Of a stretch of DNA of 64,000 nt, positions 48,246-59,500 are shown one piece after another. The DNA comes from Pararge aegeria. Its lineage: Eukaryota > Arthropoda > Insecta > Lepidoptera > Nymphalidae. Where the stretch lies: assembly GCF_905163445.1 (NCBI RefSeq), contig NC_053181.1:6634001-6698000 (forward strand), in the 5' to 3' direction. The first letter of the stretch is position 1. Every line of letters begins with the position of its first letter. Made by a program: the position numbers and the translations under genes. The notes beneath the pieces were generated by a model. The model was given only the letters and a program-made list of their open reading frames with translations. It ran no database searches and had not been told where the DNA came from.

Positions 48246-49094
48246 GTGTTTATTCATATATTTGTTACAGATTTTTGAGTAGAAGTAGAAATAGAAAGGG
48301 CACTACGATGTTACACATGTGAATCTTTATATTCTTATAATATAAATTATACATTGCGTCTTTTACTACTGTGTCCTACTTCTTTCTATTGCTTCTCTGG
48401 CTACTTTAACACATTAATTTAAGAAGGGATCCCTTGGGAAGGTATGCATTAGGTTTATATTATAATTGACGTAATCTAATTATGAATGTTTTTAATTATT
48501 TTTAAGTTAAGATTTGCATGCCTTTAAATGGGTTAAAACATTGTTCGGTATTATTTTTTTAACATCTATAATTTCACATGTTTTTTGCAAATAAATGATT
48601 ATGATTATGATTATTATGATTATGCTTAGGTATCAATCAGTCAACAGACTGTCTGCAACTACTGCTGGATATAGGTGTATCTGAAAGTGCTCGCTTAGGT
48701 TACGATAGTACACCGTCTGGTCCCTTCCCAGCCCTTTAAATAATTACGTATAACCTACTTTAAATCATGACAAATGGTTCACTGTTTTGGGGAGAATTTA
48801 AAAAAAAAATTTAAGTGCTAAAATCGGTTTGTTTTTTTTATATATTATTAAGAAATCTCAGTTTCCGTGGTACTTTTCCTGTAAGAAACCACTATCAGCC
48901 TGAGCATGTTAAGCCCAATATAGGAGAAGCATTGGGAATTTCTTTATTGCTGTAATTAATACTTACATTTCATACAAGAGCTTGTGTAGAGATAGAATTG
49001 AGTCAGTCAAAAAGTAACTATTAAAACACGATCCTCCTTAAAACACGTTGCTGTAAAATACAGATGATTTATGTTTGGCCACGTTTGATATTAT

Positions 49095-49345
49095 CATCAT
49101 CGTCATCAATAGCCTATATTCTTAAGCCCATTGCTGGACTAAATAACTCTCCCAAAGGGTTTGTCCATAATCACATGTCGGTCTGACTGTCATTGTCCAC
49201 GCTGGGCGCACGGGTGGTTGATCGCAGTAGACGTTCGAAGTAGCATAGAATACGCTGCTGCCCGATTTCCGTTGATTTTCTTAGTCGCCTCGTACGATAC
49301 CGCTGGCAGGGGCGAGGTGGTGACAATCTGATCTACCTTCACTAT
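49095..49345 (+). repeat. Repeat E copy
   Basis: CAATAGCCTATATTCTTAAG, GGTTGATCGCAGTAG, GTCGCCTCGTACGA, and GGCGAGGTGGTGAC blocks. Confidence 0.55.
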
Positions 49346-49371
49346 ACGTCGCGTTTAATATACTCCTCTTC

Positions 49372-49690
49372 TCAGCGGGCGATGGAGAGAGCTATGTTAG
49401 GAGTATCTCTACGTGATCAAATCAGAATAAGGGAGATCCGTAGATGAACTAGAGTTACCGACATAGCTCAGCGAGTCGCGAAGCTGAAGTGGCAATAGGA
49501 GGGGCACATAGCTCGGAGAACCGATGGTCGTTGGGATCTTAAGGTGCTGGAATGGCGACCCCGCACCGGTAAACGCAGCGTAGGTCGGCCCCCAACGAGG
49601 TGGATAGATGACATCAGTGGAGCTCCCTACAAAAGACCTATGTCCAGCAGTGGGCATCAATTGGTTGAGATAATGATGATGATGATGTTA
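49372..49690 (+). pseudogene. RTE-type ORF2 C-terminus, best copy, with (GAT)n tail
   Basis: ERAMLGVSLRDQIRIREIRR is followed by equivalents of AQRVAKLKWQ and RRTDGRW, then VLEWRPRTGKRSVGRPPTRW. It then skips the usual GSRW-IQAAQD segment and joins APYKRPMSSSG, so an internal deletion is present. The tail is GATGATGATGATG. Confidence 0.75.
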
Positions 49691-49799
49691 CTCCTTCTTG
49701 TTCTTTTCCCTCGATATATGGAATCGGCACAACGTGTCTTCTTCAAACTTTAAAACGGACTTTTTTATTTGGTTTGGCATTGTTTTATAGCAATCATTG

Positions 49800-50045
49800 A
49801 CTGACCAAGCAGATGGCCCACCTGATCGTAATTGTTAAACCATCGCCTGTCTATAGACTTCTTCACACACAGTTCAAAATTCCGCAACCCAGTGTCCGTC
49901 AACCTGAGGCCGTATCTACACCAACCACGCCCTTCAGACCGAAACACAGCATTGCAACAATGCTGCACTGAGGCCGAAATAAGCTCGCCGGTAGTTCTTC
50001 CCAGGACGAGCTATCACAATAAACTCTACTGCTACTAGAGGCCGC
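49800..50045 (+). repeat. LINE 3' fragment (repeat F)
   Basis: ACAATGCTGCACTGAGGCC, GAAATAAGCTCGCCGGTAG, then CCAGGACGAGCT, as at 16860. Confidence 0.5.
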
Positions 50046-50303
50046 CACTTCGGTTAAAATTTATAAGGTTACTCCCCTTGTAATCGTGAAGTCTGTCTCC
50101 TTGGAACATGTGTGATAGCATTCCGAACCCTTCCGTACAAGATACTTTAAGAATCACTCTAGACTCTTTGTAACTAGAAGGTTGCCTTATCCGCTATGGT
50201 AATGTGTGAATAATAAATTTAATTTAAAACTTCTTATACAATTATTTATTTATTTTTGACAATGTAATATACATTGTTAAAATATTAGTACTCTTACAGC
50301 ACT

Positions 50304-50323
50304 GTCCCGCTCTCTTGCGGGAC
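50304..50323. repeat. Perfect 7-bp hairpin
   Basis: GTCCCGC-TCTCTT-GCGGGAC. Confidence 0.7.
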
Positions 50324-50404
50324 AATGCTACCTATTGCCTAGTAATTAGTACCTGGTTCTGTCATTCAAAGGTTGCCTTTGCCGTTGTAAGAGAATGCTT
50401 TTTG

Positions 50405-50575
50405 TCTAGTGCTTCGGCCGTGGCTAGCTGTTACCTTGAGACGAAAGATGTGCCACTAAGCCGCCGATGCCGATTTGCGCGCCGATGTCGCGTGGAAACC
50501 GATTATAGGTATATATATCTTACTACCAGTTGAAATTGCAGTCAAGGGCTATCTTGTAGCGCAATTTAAAAAAAA
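50405..50575 (+). repeat. SINE-D fragment
   Basis: GTGCTTCGGCCGTGGCTAGC, GTCGCGTGGAAACCGATTA, and GCAGTCAAGGGC, then poly(A). Confidence 0.6.
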
Positions 50576-50671
50576 TATACCGCCTTTGCTTGCCTACATT
50601 TTTACAAATTTATTTGTTATCCTTGTTATCTGTATTATTTTATGTTTAGCGTGCAATAAAGTGTTTAGTAA

Positions 50672-50735
50672 CTAATTAATGCGAAAGTGTGTATGTTTGT
50701 TTGTTTATCCATCCTTCACGGACTAATTAAGCCAA
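50672..50735 (+). mobile_element. Helitron 5'-like fragment
   Basis: AATTAATGCGAAAGTGTGTA then TGTTTGTTTGTTTATCC, as near the start of the 219-677 family. Confidence 0.35.
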
Positions 50736-51426
50736 TAATTAACTTGATTATTGTCATTTTTGGAGTAGTAGTTGGTTGAAAGGACGGAGAGTAACATAGG
50801 CCTTTTGTTCCAGAAAACAAACGGTTCCATGGGGTTTTCTTTTATATTTCTTTTTGGTTTGTGGCGCTGCAGGATTATATAAATTTATTTATTTATCATA
50901 GGTACATGTACAAGTAAAGTAAATATAATTATAATACAAACAAATGTGAATTCACATCTTATATTAGGCAAGAACCTGTCACAGGCGACAGATTTGTTTG
51001 GATTCTATTCTGCTTTAACTCATACTTACTCAGCGTGTGTACAAAGCAGCGAGCGGACAAAGGGACTATCTTGTAGCACTCGCCCTTTCTTTTCTCCATT
51101 GTTACAATCGCGTGTGCTAGAATCTACTTAGTAAGTGAAAGAAAACATTATTGTACAACGTGTAACCGAATTACGAAATAATATTAAAGGATGCATATGT
51201 ATTTTTCTAAAGTTCTAAAGTTTTTTCCTATAAAAATATTAAATCAAAAGATAATACTTATTGTTCTATACACACGAATTAAAACATTTTAAGTGTTTAT
51301 TTATGACAACCCTATTGTAGATAAAATACCGACACGTGCCTAGTACCTACGCGTACCTAATAAAGTGACAGGAGTCACATGATTTTAATTTAGCATGTGA
51401 TGTATGCTGTATCTCATTTCTTTCAG

Positions 51427-51478
51427 TAAAAACTATGGCAGTGGTTTACTCGAAACCAATTAGGTTTCGGTGCCACAG
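51427..51478 (+). CDS. Candidate 5' coding exon of an unidentified gene
   Basis: A pyrimidine-rich acceptor (CTCATTTCTTTCAG, ending at 51426) precedes a 52-bp segment with ATG at 51435. It reads MAVVYSKPIRFRCH plus two bases and meets the strong donor GTAAGTCT at 51479. I do not recognise the peptide and find no partner exon in the window. Good splice signals at both ends are the only support, so it may be chance. Confidence 0.2.
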
Positions 51479-51613
51479 GTAAGTCTCAGAGACAGTTACC
51501 TCTAAAGCCTGTGAATTATTATTTCGGTTTTTATTTACACGTTGTATACTTTTACGAATTAGGTTTCCGAATATAGAATCATTAGTATTGACTTATATAT
51601 AAACTATTTAAAA

Positions 51614-51892
51614 CTAAATAAAATCTAAAACGTCCTCGAAACCACCGCAGCGAGGCACAGTTCCTAAGATGCTGGCAGCATTGCCCATTTGGATGGCCAA
51701 ACTAATTCGTTGGCCAAGGTAACTGCCCGCTCTAAGATTACCGGAAGACTCGATAACCCTTTTCGATAATTCTTTGAAAAGGGCTCTTGAATCCGGACCC
51801 CACGAAATATATAGAAAAAAATCCAAAAGTGCACGCCTCATAATCTCATTTTTTTCACAATAAAATTGAATTTTTTTAACTGAAACTTTCAA
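51614..51892 (-). pseudogene. Isolated protein-like fragment, unidentified
   Basis: A 92-residue minus-strand frame contains GPDSRALFKELSKRVIESSG, then NLRAGSYLGQRISLAIQMGN and AASILGTVP, and ends with a stop. Its residue use is protein-like (few Asn/Lys/Ile/Tyr runs) compared with chance frames here. The start is not an ATG; an acceptor-like TTTCAG occurs in frame near its beginning. It may be the C-terminus of a mobile-element protein or a real terminal exon. I cannot name the family. Confidence 0.35.
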
Positions 51893-52402
51893 TGCTCATT
51901 ACAATTTTTTTTTTTCATATTAATTATTATTCATTTTTTGTAAACAAGACACGGGAATGTCATAATGATTGCACATTGAAAGTTACAATTAATATTAGCT
52001 AGAATAATTACATGGAAATTTAACGACAGTGAATTGAACGCTCATATTAACTAAGAAATTATGTCGTGTGTTACTTTAGAAAATTAAAAAAAAATTATTC
52101 CGATACGATCATTTTTTCGACCAATTTTGATGCCACATACACCCGTCCATACACGGACGTCCAGAAAAGATTATGTTTAATGTTATTATTTACTATGTTA
52201 AACAAAAAAATTGTTATTGAAAGGTATTTTATGTGCCTGACAAATTATTTGACTTGATATTAGTGTACTCAAATTAACCTGTAAGTGCAATATAAATAAC
52301 AAAAAATCAATTTCAGTTTCGAGAAAACTGCTTTTTTTGAAATGTCGAGAGTAGAGCCAACCTCAACGCTTCGCTTATGAGGCGTGCAATTTATTTTTAT
52401 CT

Positions 52403-52680
52403 ACTAAAAGCGTAGATAGCCTAGCTGTTAGTACATACTTCTGCTTCATTTTATGGGGCCTGGTTAGAACCCCGGCACGCACCTATAACTTTTCTAAGTC
52501 ACATGCGTTTTAAGGTTTAAGCAAATAAATATAACTTGCTTGCTTGGTGAAAGAAAACATCGCGAGGAAATCTGCATGATGGACTCCGCATTATGGACTA
52601 CTGCCTAAGCTCTCAATGTCGTAGGTGATCCGTGCCCTGTAGTAGACCGATAATGGGCTTTTATGAGGATAGGTATATCA
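52403..52680 (+). repeat. SINE-B copy
   Basis: GCGTAGATAGCCTAGCTG, TGGTTAGAACCCCGGC, then ACTTGCTTGCTTGGTG and the end block CCCTGTAGTAGACCGATAAT. A CR1-like tail (TTGAAATAAATAAATTTTG) follows at 52690-52722. Confidence 0.65.
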
Positions 52681-53065
52681 AGAAGGAAAATACTTGAAAT
52701 AAATAAATTTTGAATTTGAATAACCCTATCCGCCGAACGATTAAATTTATATACTTTACCAATTATTATTGCAAGTTTGCTAGTGAGTTCAAATTTGATA
52801 AAGAAATAAGTATTGTTGCTACCTAAACTTGGAAGGCTTATCATTTCGCGATAGCAACATAAATAATAAGTTTTCCATTATATCTAGTGTCACATTTTGA
52901 TTCACACTCGTATGTATGTAATCGACACACCCACAGACGTCATATGTATACAGAATATGATTAAAGTTAAGGTTAACTTGAAAACATGTTTGTCGGAAAC
53001 CCGTTTACGTTCATGAACTGAAAGTATTGCACTTGCTATCTATAAAATGTTCGTATTATTGCTAA

Positions 53066-53110
53066 CTAGATCGCGCCCGCGACTTCGTACCTCTATTCTG
53101 GATTTTAATA
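53066..53110 (-). mobile_element. Helitron 3' end
   Basis: The minus strand ends ACGAAGTCGCGGGCGCGATC-TAG|T. Confidence 0.4.
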
Positions 53111-53225
53111 AATTAATAAGTCGCTCATAAAGTATAAGTATAAGTTTAGTAAAACTAATTTACTAACCACTAGGTTATCCCCGCTTATACTAGATAAAAC
53201 TAAATTTAAATATATAAGCCAATAC

Positions 53226-53870
53226 TCATCATCATCGTATCAACCGATAGACGTCCACTGCTGGACATAGGTCTTCTGTAGAGAGTTCCAAATTCCACGG
53301 TTTTGTGCCGCTTGGATCCAGCGGCTACCTGCGACACGCTTAATGTCGTCTGTCCCCCCTCGTTGGGGGTCGCCCAACGCTGCGCTTACCATTGCGGGGT
53401 CGCATTTCCAGCACCTTGGGACCCCAACGTCCATCCTTAAAGCCAATACTATAATAATCAGAAACCTAATTCGTAAAGTATATAAGCATTTTTGCCTTCA
53501 CTTATCTACTTATTGTAGGGACTCACTTTGACTCATTTTATGTCGTCTGCCCACCTAGTGGGTGTACCAACACTGTGATTTCAATGCGTTGTCGCTACTA
53601 CAACACCTTGGGACCCCAACGTCCATCCTTAAAGCCAATACTATAATAATCAGAAACCTAATTCGTAAAGTATATAAGCATTTTTGCCTTCACTTATCTA
53701 CTTATTGTAGGGACTCACTTTGACTCATTTTATGTCGTCTGCCCACCTAGTGGGTGTACCAACACTGTGATTTCAATGCGTTGTCGCTACTACAACACCT
53801 TGGGACCCCAACGTCCGTCGGTTCTCCGAGATATGTGCCCCACCCGCCACTTTAGTTCTGTTCAATGAGC
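53226..53870 (-). pseudogene. RTE-type ORF2 tail, rearranged by a 192-bp tandem duplication
   Basis: The minus strand reads DDIKRVAGSRWIQAAQNRGI and WNSLQKTYVQQWTSIG at 53240-53345, with a (GAT)n-type tail at 53226. A second, more distal part (GRWGPKVL...) lies at 53798-53870. Between them is the tandem duplication. Confidence 0.7.
53414..53797 (+). repeat. Two 192-bp tandem units that look identical
   Basis: Unit 1 is 53414-53605 and unit 2 is 53606-53797. I see no difference by eye. Both start at CCTTGGGACCCCAACGTCC, which occurs a third time at 53798. Confidence 0.85.
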
Positions 53871-54524
53871 CCGTAGCAACATCAATAAAGAAAAACGGAA
53901 CCCTAGGATGACCTTATTGCATGTCTGTTTATTGGCTCCGTCGCGTCGCGTCGGTTTATGTATTTAAGTTATTTCTGTAAAAATTGTACCTTTTTTTTTA
54001 AAACTCAAATAGCTTAAAATAGTTATCTATATTTACAAATTATTGTTATAATATAATACACATAATAAAGGAGAAGAGTTTCTTTTTGTTTGTATGCGAT
54101 AAAGCACGTTCTTAACCTGTCAGTCGGATTTGAAAAATCTTTTATGGTTTTTTAGCAATATTACTCTTTAACATTATGACGTTGGAATACGTCCTAAGGA
54201 GTCGAGCAACGGGCGGGCGGTGCGACGCGGTGGTTTGAACAATTTAAGTTTATATGGGAGTTTACTATAAATCAGTAGTGCTACTTTTTTTTTTTTTTTT
54301 AATCGGGTCGATTTTTGGGGATAAGTAAAATATACATATATAAACAAACAAACTCTTAGTAGACATATACTTATAGCTAACGATTTAACGGGGATTGTAT
54401 TTATAGAGGGCTTCGCTTTCGACAGTCTTCTTGTTAATATCCTAATTAATCAAACCAACTTCATTGAATTTGGATTGTTTGTTAGTAATATGGATTCCTT
54501 TATGTATAGTTGTATACCGGGTAG

Positions 54525-54690
54525 AAGAGGAAGAAGAAGAAACGCTTTATTGCACGTATAACATACAGGAAAAGAAACAGTAAGGAGTATACATTACACA
54601 ATGTAGACATGCAAAGGCGGCCTTATTGCTGCAAGCAATCTCTTACAGGCAACCTTTGTAGATACTTACAGAAAGAGAACGGGATAGTGC
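54525..54690 (-). repeat. LINE 3' end (repeat G)
   Basis: GAAGAAGAAACGCTTTATTG, ACAATGTAGACATGCAAAGG, CGGCCTTATTGCTGC; very close to 56405-56600. Confidence 0.65.
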
Positions 54691-54872
54691 TGTGAGTGTT
54701 GATAGATATACATAAATACCAACATGTAAAGATACAAATACATATATAATTTAAATAAATATACGTAATATATAAATATAAAATATACATAATACTTATA
54801 CCGGGTAGGTTAGTATACCTATCAACTATTACTTTTCCTTATTTGATGGCAAGGTTATTTTTTTGTCCTTGG

Positions 54873-54945
54873 CGCAGTGGTTAGCTGTGGTCTTATAAGT
54901 GCGAGGGCCCGGTTTCACTCCCTGGCAGGGACGTTTTGGGTTATT
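54873..54945 (+). repeat. SINE-D tRNA-like head, plus strand
   Basis: TTGGCGCAGTGGTTAGCTG, then CCCGGTTTCACTCCC, cut after GGGTTATTT where an opposite-strand copy begins. Confidence 0.55.
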
Positions 54946-55285
54946 TTTTATTTTTTTATTAATTCCACTACAAGTTAGCCCTTGACTGCAATCTCACCTG
55001 GCGGTAAGTGATGATGCAGTCTAAGATGGTAGCGGGTTAGTGTATGGTAGTCATACCCCTAATCGGTTTCCAAGCGACTTCGCACCGGAACACTAAATCG
55101 CTTCACTAAGCGCACACATCTTTGTCGGTAGGGTGGTAACTAGCCTCGGCCGTAGCCTCACACCAGACCAGACCAGAGAAAATTCAGAAGTTAAAAATTC
55201 CCAAATTGCTCCTGCCGCGAATCGAACCCAGAACCTCCTACTTAATTTTACAGCGCTCACCGTTGCGCCAGGAAGTTTCACACCA
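54946..55285 (-). repeat. SINE-D, near full-length
   Basis: CCACTACAAGTTAGCCCTTG, then GTCATACCCCTAATCGG, CATCTTTGTCGGTAGGGTGG, and the head complement CTCACCGTTGCGCCAGG. Confidence 0.7.
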
Positions 55286-55497
55286 CTTTTCATACCCTAC
55301 ATTTGTGATTCTAAGGTGCTCAAAGAATTTTTTAAAATATCAAATTTTTACATTAAGGCGTTTGGGTAGGTTGTCTCTCAGATATTCGGGGAAAAACATT
55401 TCAAAGATATATTCATAAATATGTGCGTAATTGGCACAGCTCGGAGAGGTTCAGATCGGTAGGTGGTAAGGAAGTATGTACCTACTTAAGTACCTAC

Positions 55498-55840
55498 TAC
55501 ATAATCATAAACTTCCCTAAAGCGTCCAATGCTGAACATGGCCTTTTCATGGCCTCCGCATTTGTCATCTACCTTAACCCAGCGGACTAAAGGTCGCCAC
55601 TTCCAGCCACCTTAACCCAGCGGATTAAAGGTCGTCGCACACTGCGCTTACCGACTCGTGGTCTCCACTACATAACGCGTTTGTCCCAACGGCCATCAGT
55701 CCTTCGACAGATATGACCCGCCCACTGCAAATGTAACTTGCTTATCCTTTGACTGTTTGAGACTCCAATATACCTAGCCTCCTTTATAGCGCGTTGCGCG
55801 ACTTTGAATTGATGGATCAGGTCAACTACATAATATCTAT
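55498..55840 (-). pseudogene. RTE-type ORF2 fragment
   Basis: The minus strand reads KLHLQWAGHICRRTDGRW-DKRVM, a stop, then WRPRVGKRSVRRPLIRWVKV. A ~40-bp segment (ACCTTAACCCAGCGGA-TAAAGGTCG) is tandemly duplicated at 55571-55637. Confidence 0.65.
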
Positions 55841-56400
55841 CTCCAACTTCATAGTATTCGTTAATCAGCGATGTGTCACCTGCTGGAAGTGTTTACATTA
55901 TTGAATGATTAATGCATAAGAATAGACAAAGATTACACGAATTTCTAGCTAATACCTATTGATTAGTCACAAGAAATGGCGTGTAATCAATACCTACACA
56001 AGATAAAGTACCTACTAAAGATAAAGCAAAAATAAAATCAGATAAAAAAACGGTTTAAAATCGTTGTTATAGTTATTACGGAATCGTTATGATAATATGA
56101 ATCGTTTATCATTATGCATTCGTTGGAATGAATTTACGTTTTGTATAGTTTTTTTATTTTGTTTAAGACTGCATTTTAAAAACTCATAGAGACATCTATT
56201 GAGAGTTTAATGAAAAAGATTTAATTTATATTCCAAACTGCCATCTATTGACACAGTTCATAAACAAGCAAGACAGGTGTTGGTAGTACTTCGTAGGTTT
56301 TACATTATTTGATAGGTGGCGTTTAACAATAACTTCAGATAATCGTACTAGATGGCGCCTCAAACAGACAATAGCCATGAGAAATAAATTCAACGTACCT
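55841..56400. other. No recognisable gene
   Basis: AT-rich; short frames only. Confidence 0.35.
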
Positions 56401-56404
56401 ATTT

Positions 56405-56600
56405 AGGTATAAAAAGAAGAAACACTTTATAGCACGCATACCATGAAGGAACAGAAACAGTACGATGGTTACTATACAACACAATGTAGACATGCAAAGG
56501 CGGCCTTATTACAAGCAATCTCTTACAAGCAACCTTCGTAGACAGGTCTCACACCAAAAGAACGGGATTGTGCCGATAGTGTTCTAATACATAAATATAC
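56405..56600 (-). repeat. LINE 3' end (repeat G)
   Basis: AAGAAGAAACACTTTATAGC, ACACAATGTAGACATGC, and AAGGCGGCCTTATTACAAGC. Confidence 0.65.
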
Positions 56601-57182
56601 AAAAATGATCGTGAAAATGGACAAATTAGGTAGCAGTTCTGAATAATAAATTGTTCTAATCATTCATATTATATTACTCTTTAGAATATTACGATTGTAG
56701 AAGACATGAGTAGACGTTTTTTTGGCCTAAAAAATAAAGGTTTCTAGGAGAAACCTATATTTTTTATAGCACAGCCATCACCTTGCTCCAATGCGTCTTG
56801 GGTTTAATGTGACGTGTTAGTGATAATAACTGCCACTGACTGCTGTCATTGCCAGTGTGTGTTCTCCGAGGTCCTAGTGTGGATACGGCAAAATTTTCTC
56901 ATGCAGGCCATATTGTTATTAAGGACCTCGTCAGAAAAACCCAATGTCTAACAATCTTAGTTAGACTCAGGTATTCTAAGTACTAAGTAGTATCTAACCT
57001 AGTAGGTACATAGTGAGCCGGAGTCAAACATGCTAGCAAGTGGTCTAATGTTCAACGCCGTTCGTAGTTTTATTTTTAACATACCTATTCATAAGTTAAC
57101 AAATGTATTTTTCACCACCATCTCACACTACTACAAAATATATAATAGGTATATGGTAGTATTATGTAGTACTACCATGCTT

Positions 57183-57500
57183 ATTTCTGGCATGAAGCAG
57201 CATTTCTGTGTTCCGGTTTGAAGGGCATGGGTCGCCGGTATAGTTACAGACACATGAGTTGACGGACACAGTGGCAATTTCTAGGACGTTTTCTTTGCAT
57301 TCTGTAACGTAATAACCTTATGCTGCAATGCCTGCGGTGTTATACTCTGGTCATATTCAACGGTTTCCCATTAACCATTAGGTGGGCAATCTGCTTGGTT
57401 CGCCAATTCAAATTCAAATTTAAAATTCATTTATTTCGTAGGAATATTTTACAAGCACTTTTGAAACGTCAAGTCAGTCTGTTTGTAGTGACTCTACCAC
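57183..57500. repeat. Repeat H (uninterrupted) followed by a CR1-like 3' tail
   Basis: CATTTCTGTGTTCCGGTTTG, GTCGCCGGTATAGTTACAGA, and ACCATTAGGTGGGCAATCTG make up repeat H (to about 57400). AATTCAAATTCAAATTT with AAGCACTTTTGAAACGTCAA is the complement of a CR1-like 3' end. Confidence 0.55.
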
Positions 57501-58227
57501 CGGTTTTGAAAAACTCAGTAGATTGCTCTTTTCCAACATAATTTAATAGTTTAACAATCTTTAGAATTTTTCTGTTTTGTGGGAGATGAGAGCGGAGTGG
57601 CCTGCTTCCAAGCAGCCTTGTCGATAAGGAATTCATCAATAGTATCCACGATTGGTTAAATGTGTTTTAATATATTGTTTGAACTTAGGTAAAGGTAGAT
57701 ATAATATTACCTTCGGTATCAAGTTATAAAAGCTATATGCTTTTAGACGATTACCGTACCTACCCACAAAGGATTTCTGTACTTCTCTCAGACTATATGC
57801 AGATATCACTAATTCATGTGCGTTTCTAGTAAGTCGATTGGTTATATCGACTTTTTGTTTATAAATAATTACTAATGTTTTGTTTTATAATGAATATATT
57901 ATTATTAATATATTGCAAGGCTACTGTAAGTATACCTATTTCTTTAAATTTGGCACGAAGGGATTCGCTGGGCTAAGTTTATATATCGATCGCACACCTA
58001 TTTTCTGTACTATAAATATAGTTTCTATATCAGCAGCTATGCCCACACAACAATTAGACATTACACTATGGAAGTATGCAAAATAAACAAGCCTAGCCGT
58101 TTCAACATCTGTTAACTGTCTAAGCTAGTGTTTGTAGATATGGGCACACCACTGTTGCTTACAATACAAGGTACAATCTAATCATTACTATTTTAAAAAA
58201 AAAACGTAATAACTGTAGTTTTATAGT

Positions 58228-58492
58228 TGACGGCTGAGTGGCGCAGTGGGCAGCAACCCTGCTTTCGGTGTCCAAGGTCGTGGGTTCGATTCTCACAACT
58301 GGAAAATGTTTGTGTGATGAACATGAATGTTTTTCAGTGTCTGGGTGTTCATTTGTATATTATAAGTGTTGATGTGTAGGGATTATATTCATAAAAAAAT
58401 ATTCATCAGCTATCTCAGTACCCATAACACAAGCTACGCTTACTTTTGGGCTAGATGGAGATGTGTGTATTCTCGTAGTATATTTATTTATA
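58228..58492 (+). repeat. SINE-1, full-length
   Basis: GACGGCTGAGTGGCGCAGTG, B-box GTGGGTTCGATTC, GGAAAATGTTTGTGTGATGA, CCATAACACAAGCTACGC, ending GTATATTTATTTA. Confidence 0.8.
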
Positions 58493-58738
58493 TTGTATTT
58501 ATCACGAATGCCTTCTATAGGCCCATTTTGAGTATTCGCGCTTAGTTATTAATTAAGCATTGCTTTATTTAATCTCCACTGACAGTGAGAGCAATCAAAT
58601 TGATTGAGATTAAACAAGTGAGTAGGTAAAATAGTGGACGCAAAGTTTACAGCCCAGCGCGGTTTGGAGAGCGCACTCTACGGCTTGCGGTCGCTAATCA
58701 AATTAAGCTGAAACCACGGGTATAATACTATGGAAAAG

Positions 58739-59037
58739 GCAGCGGTGATAGCCCAGTGGGTAGGACTTCGACCTCACTTTCGGGGGGCCTAGTTCGAATC
58801 CCAATACGCACTTTTCTAAGTTATGTGCGTTTTATCAATTAAAATATCACTTGCTCCAACGGTGAAGGAAAAGATCGTGTGGAAATGCATGCCTGAGAGG
58901 TCTCCATAGTGTTCTCAAAGGTATGTGGAGTCCACCGATCCGCATTGGGCCAGCGTGGTTGTGGCCTTAACCTTTCCTCATTGTGGGAGAAGACCCGTGC
59001 CCTGTAGTGGGCCGGTAAAGGGTTGATATATGATAAA
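58739..59037 (+). repeat. SINE-B, full-length
   Basis: GCAGCGGTGATAGCCCAGTG, B-box TAGTTCGAATCCC, ATATCACTTGCTCCAACGG, CCGATCCGCATTGGGCCAGC, and the end CCTGTAGTGGGCCGGTAAAG-GGTTGATAT. Confidence 0.8.
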
Positions 59038-59500
59038 GATAGAAGAAGTGAAGAAGAAATCTTGGTGTGGCAACACCGCCTATAACAGCTGTTCAAAGAT
59101 CTCTGTACTTTATTTTGTTATTTTAATTTATTTTGTGTGTTTTTAGTGCCCAAATCCAATTTAATCGCCTAATTTATATAATAAATAGTAGTATATATTA
59201 ATAGTTTAAGTGTTAAAAGTGCGTAAGAAAAGTTTTCGTCGATGTAAACAAAGTGACAGTTAGGTTAGTAAAACTTGAATTTAAACTTCTGTTTTGGTGT
59301 TTTTAAAGAGTGCTAGTAGCTGTTTTGGCTTTGAAACAACTATTTAGCGCATAAAAAACACATACGTGTATATGCAATTGCCCGTTATCCAAGTGTAACG
59401 CTGCAATTGTTATAACAATACACTGCAATACCGAAACCTACCTGTCATTTCGCATTCTTTGGGTGATTACTCCTTGTTTCATTAATTAATTAATTACAAA

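Noticed and set aside
48116..48322. 68-residue hydrophobic open frame
   Set aside because: Encoded by a (TTTA)n-like tract; composition alone explains the apparent membrane segment.
58228..58300. tRNA-like sequence with A- and B-box
   Set aside because: No cloverleaf; it is the head of SINE-1, and the same applies to the other tRNA-like heads in the window.
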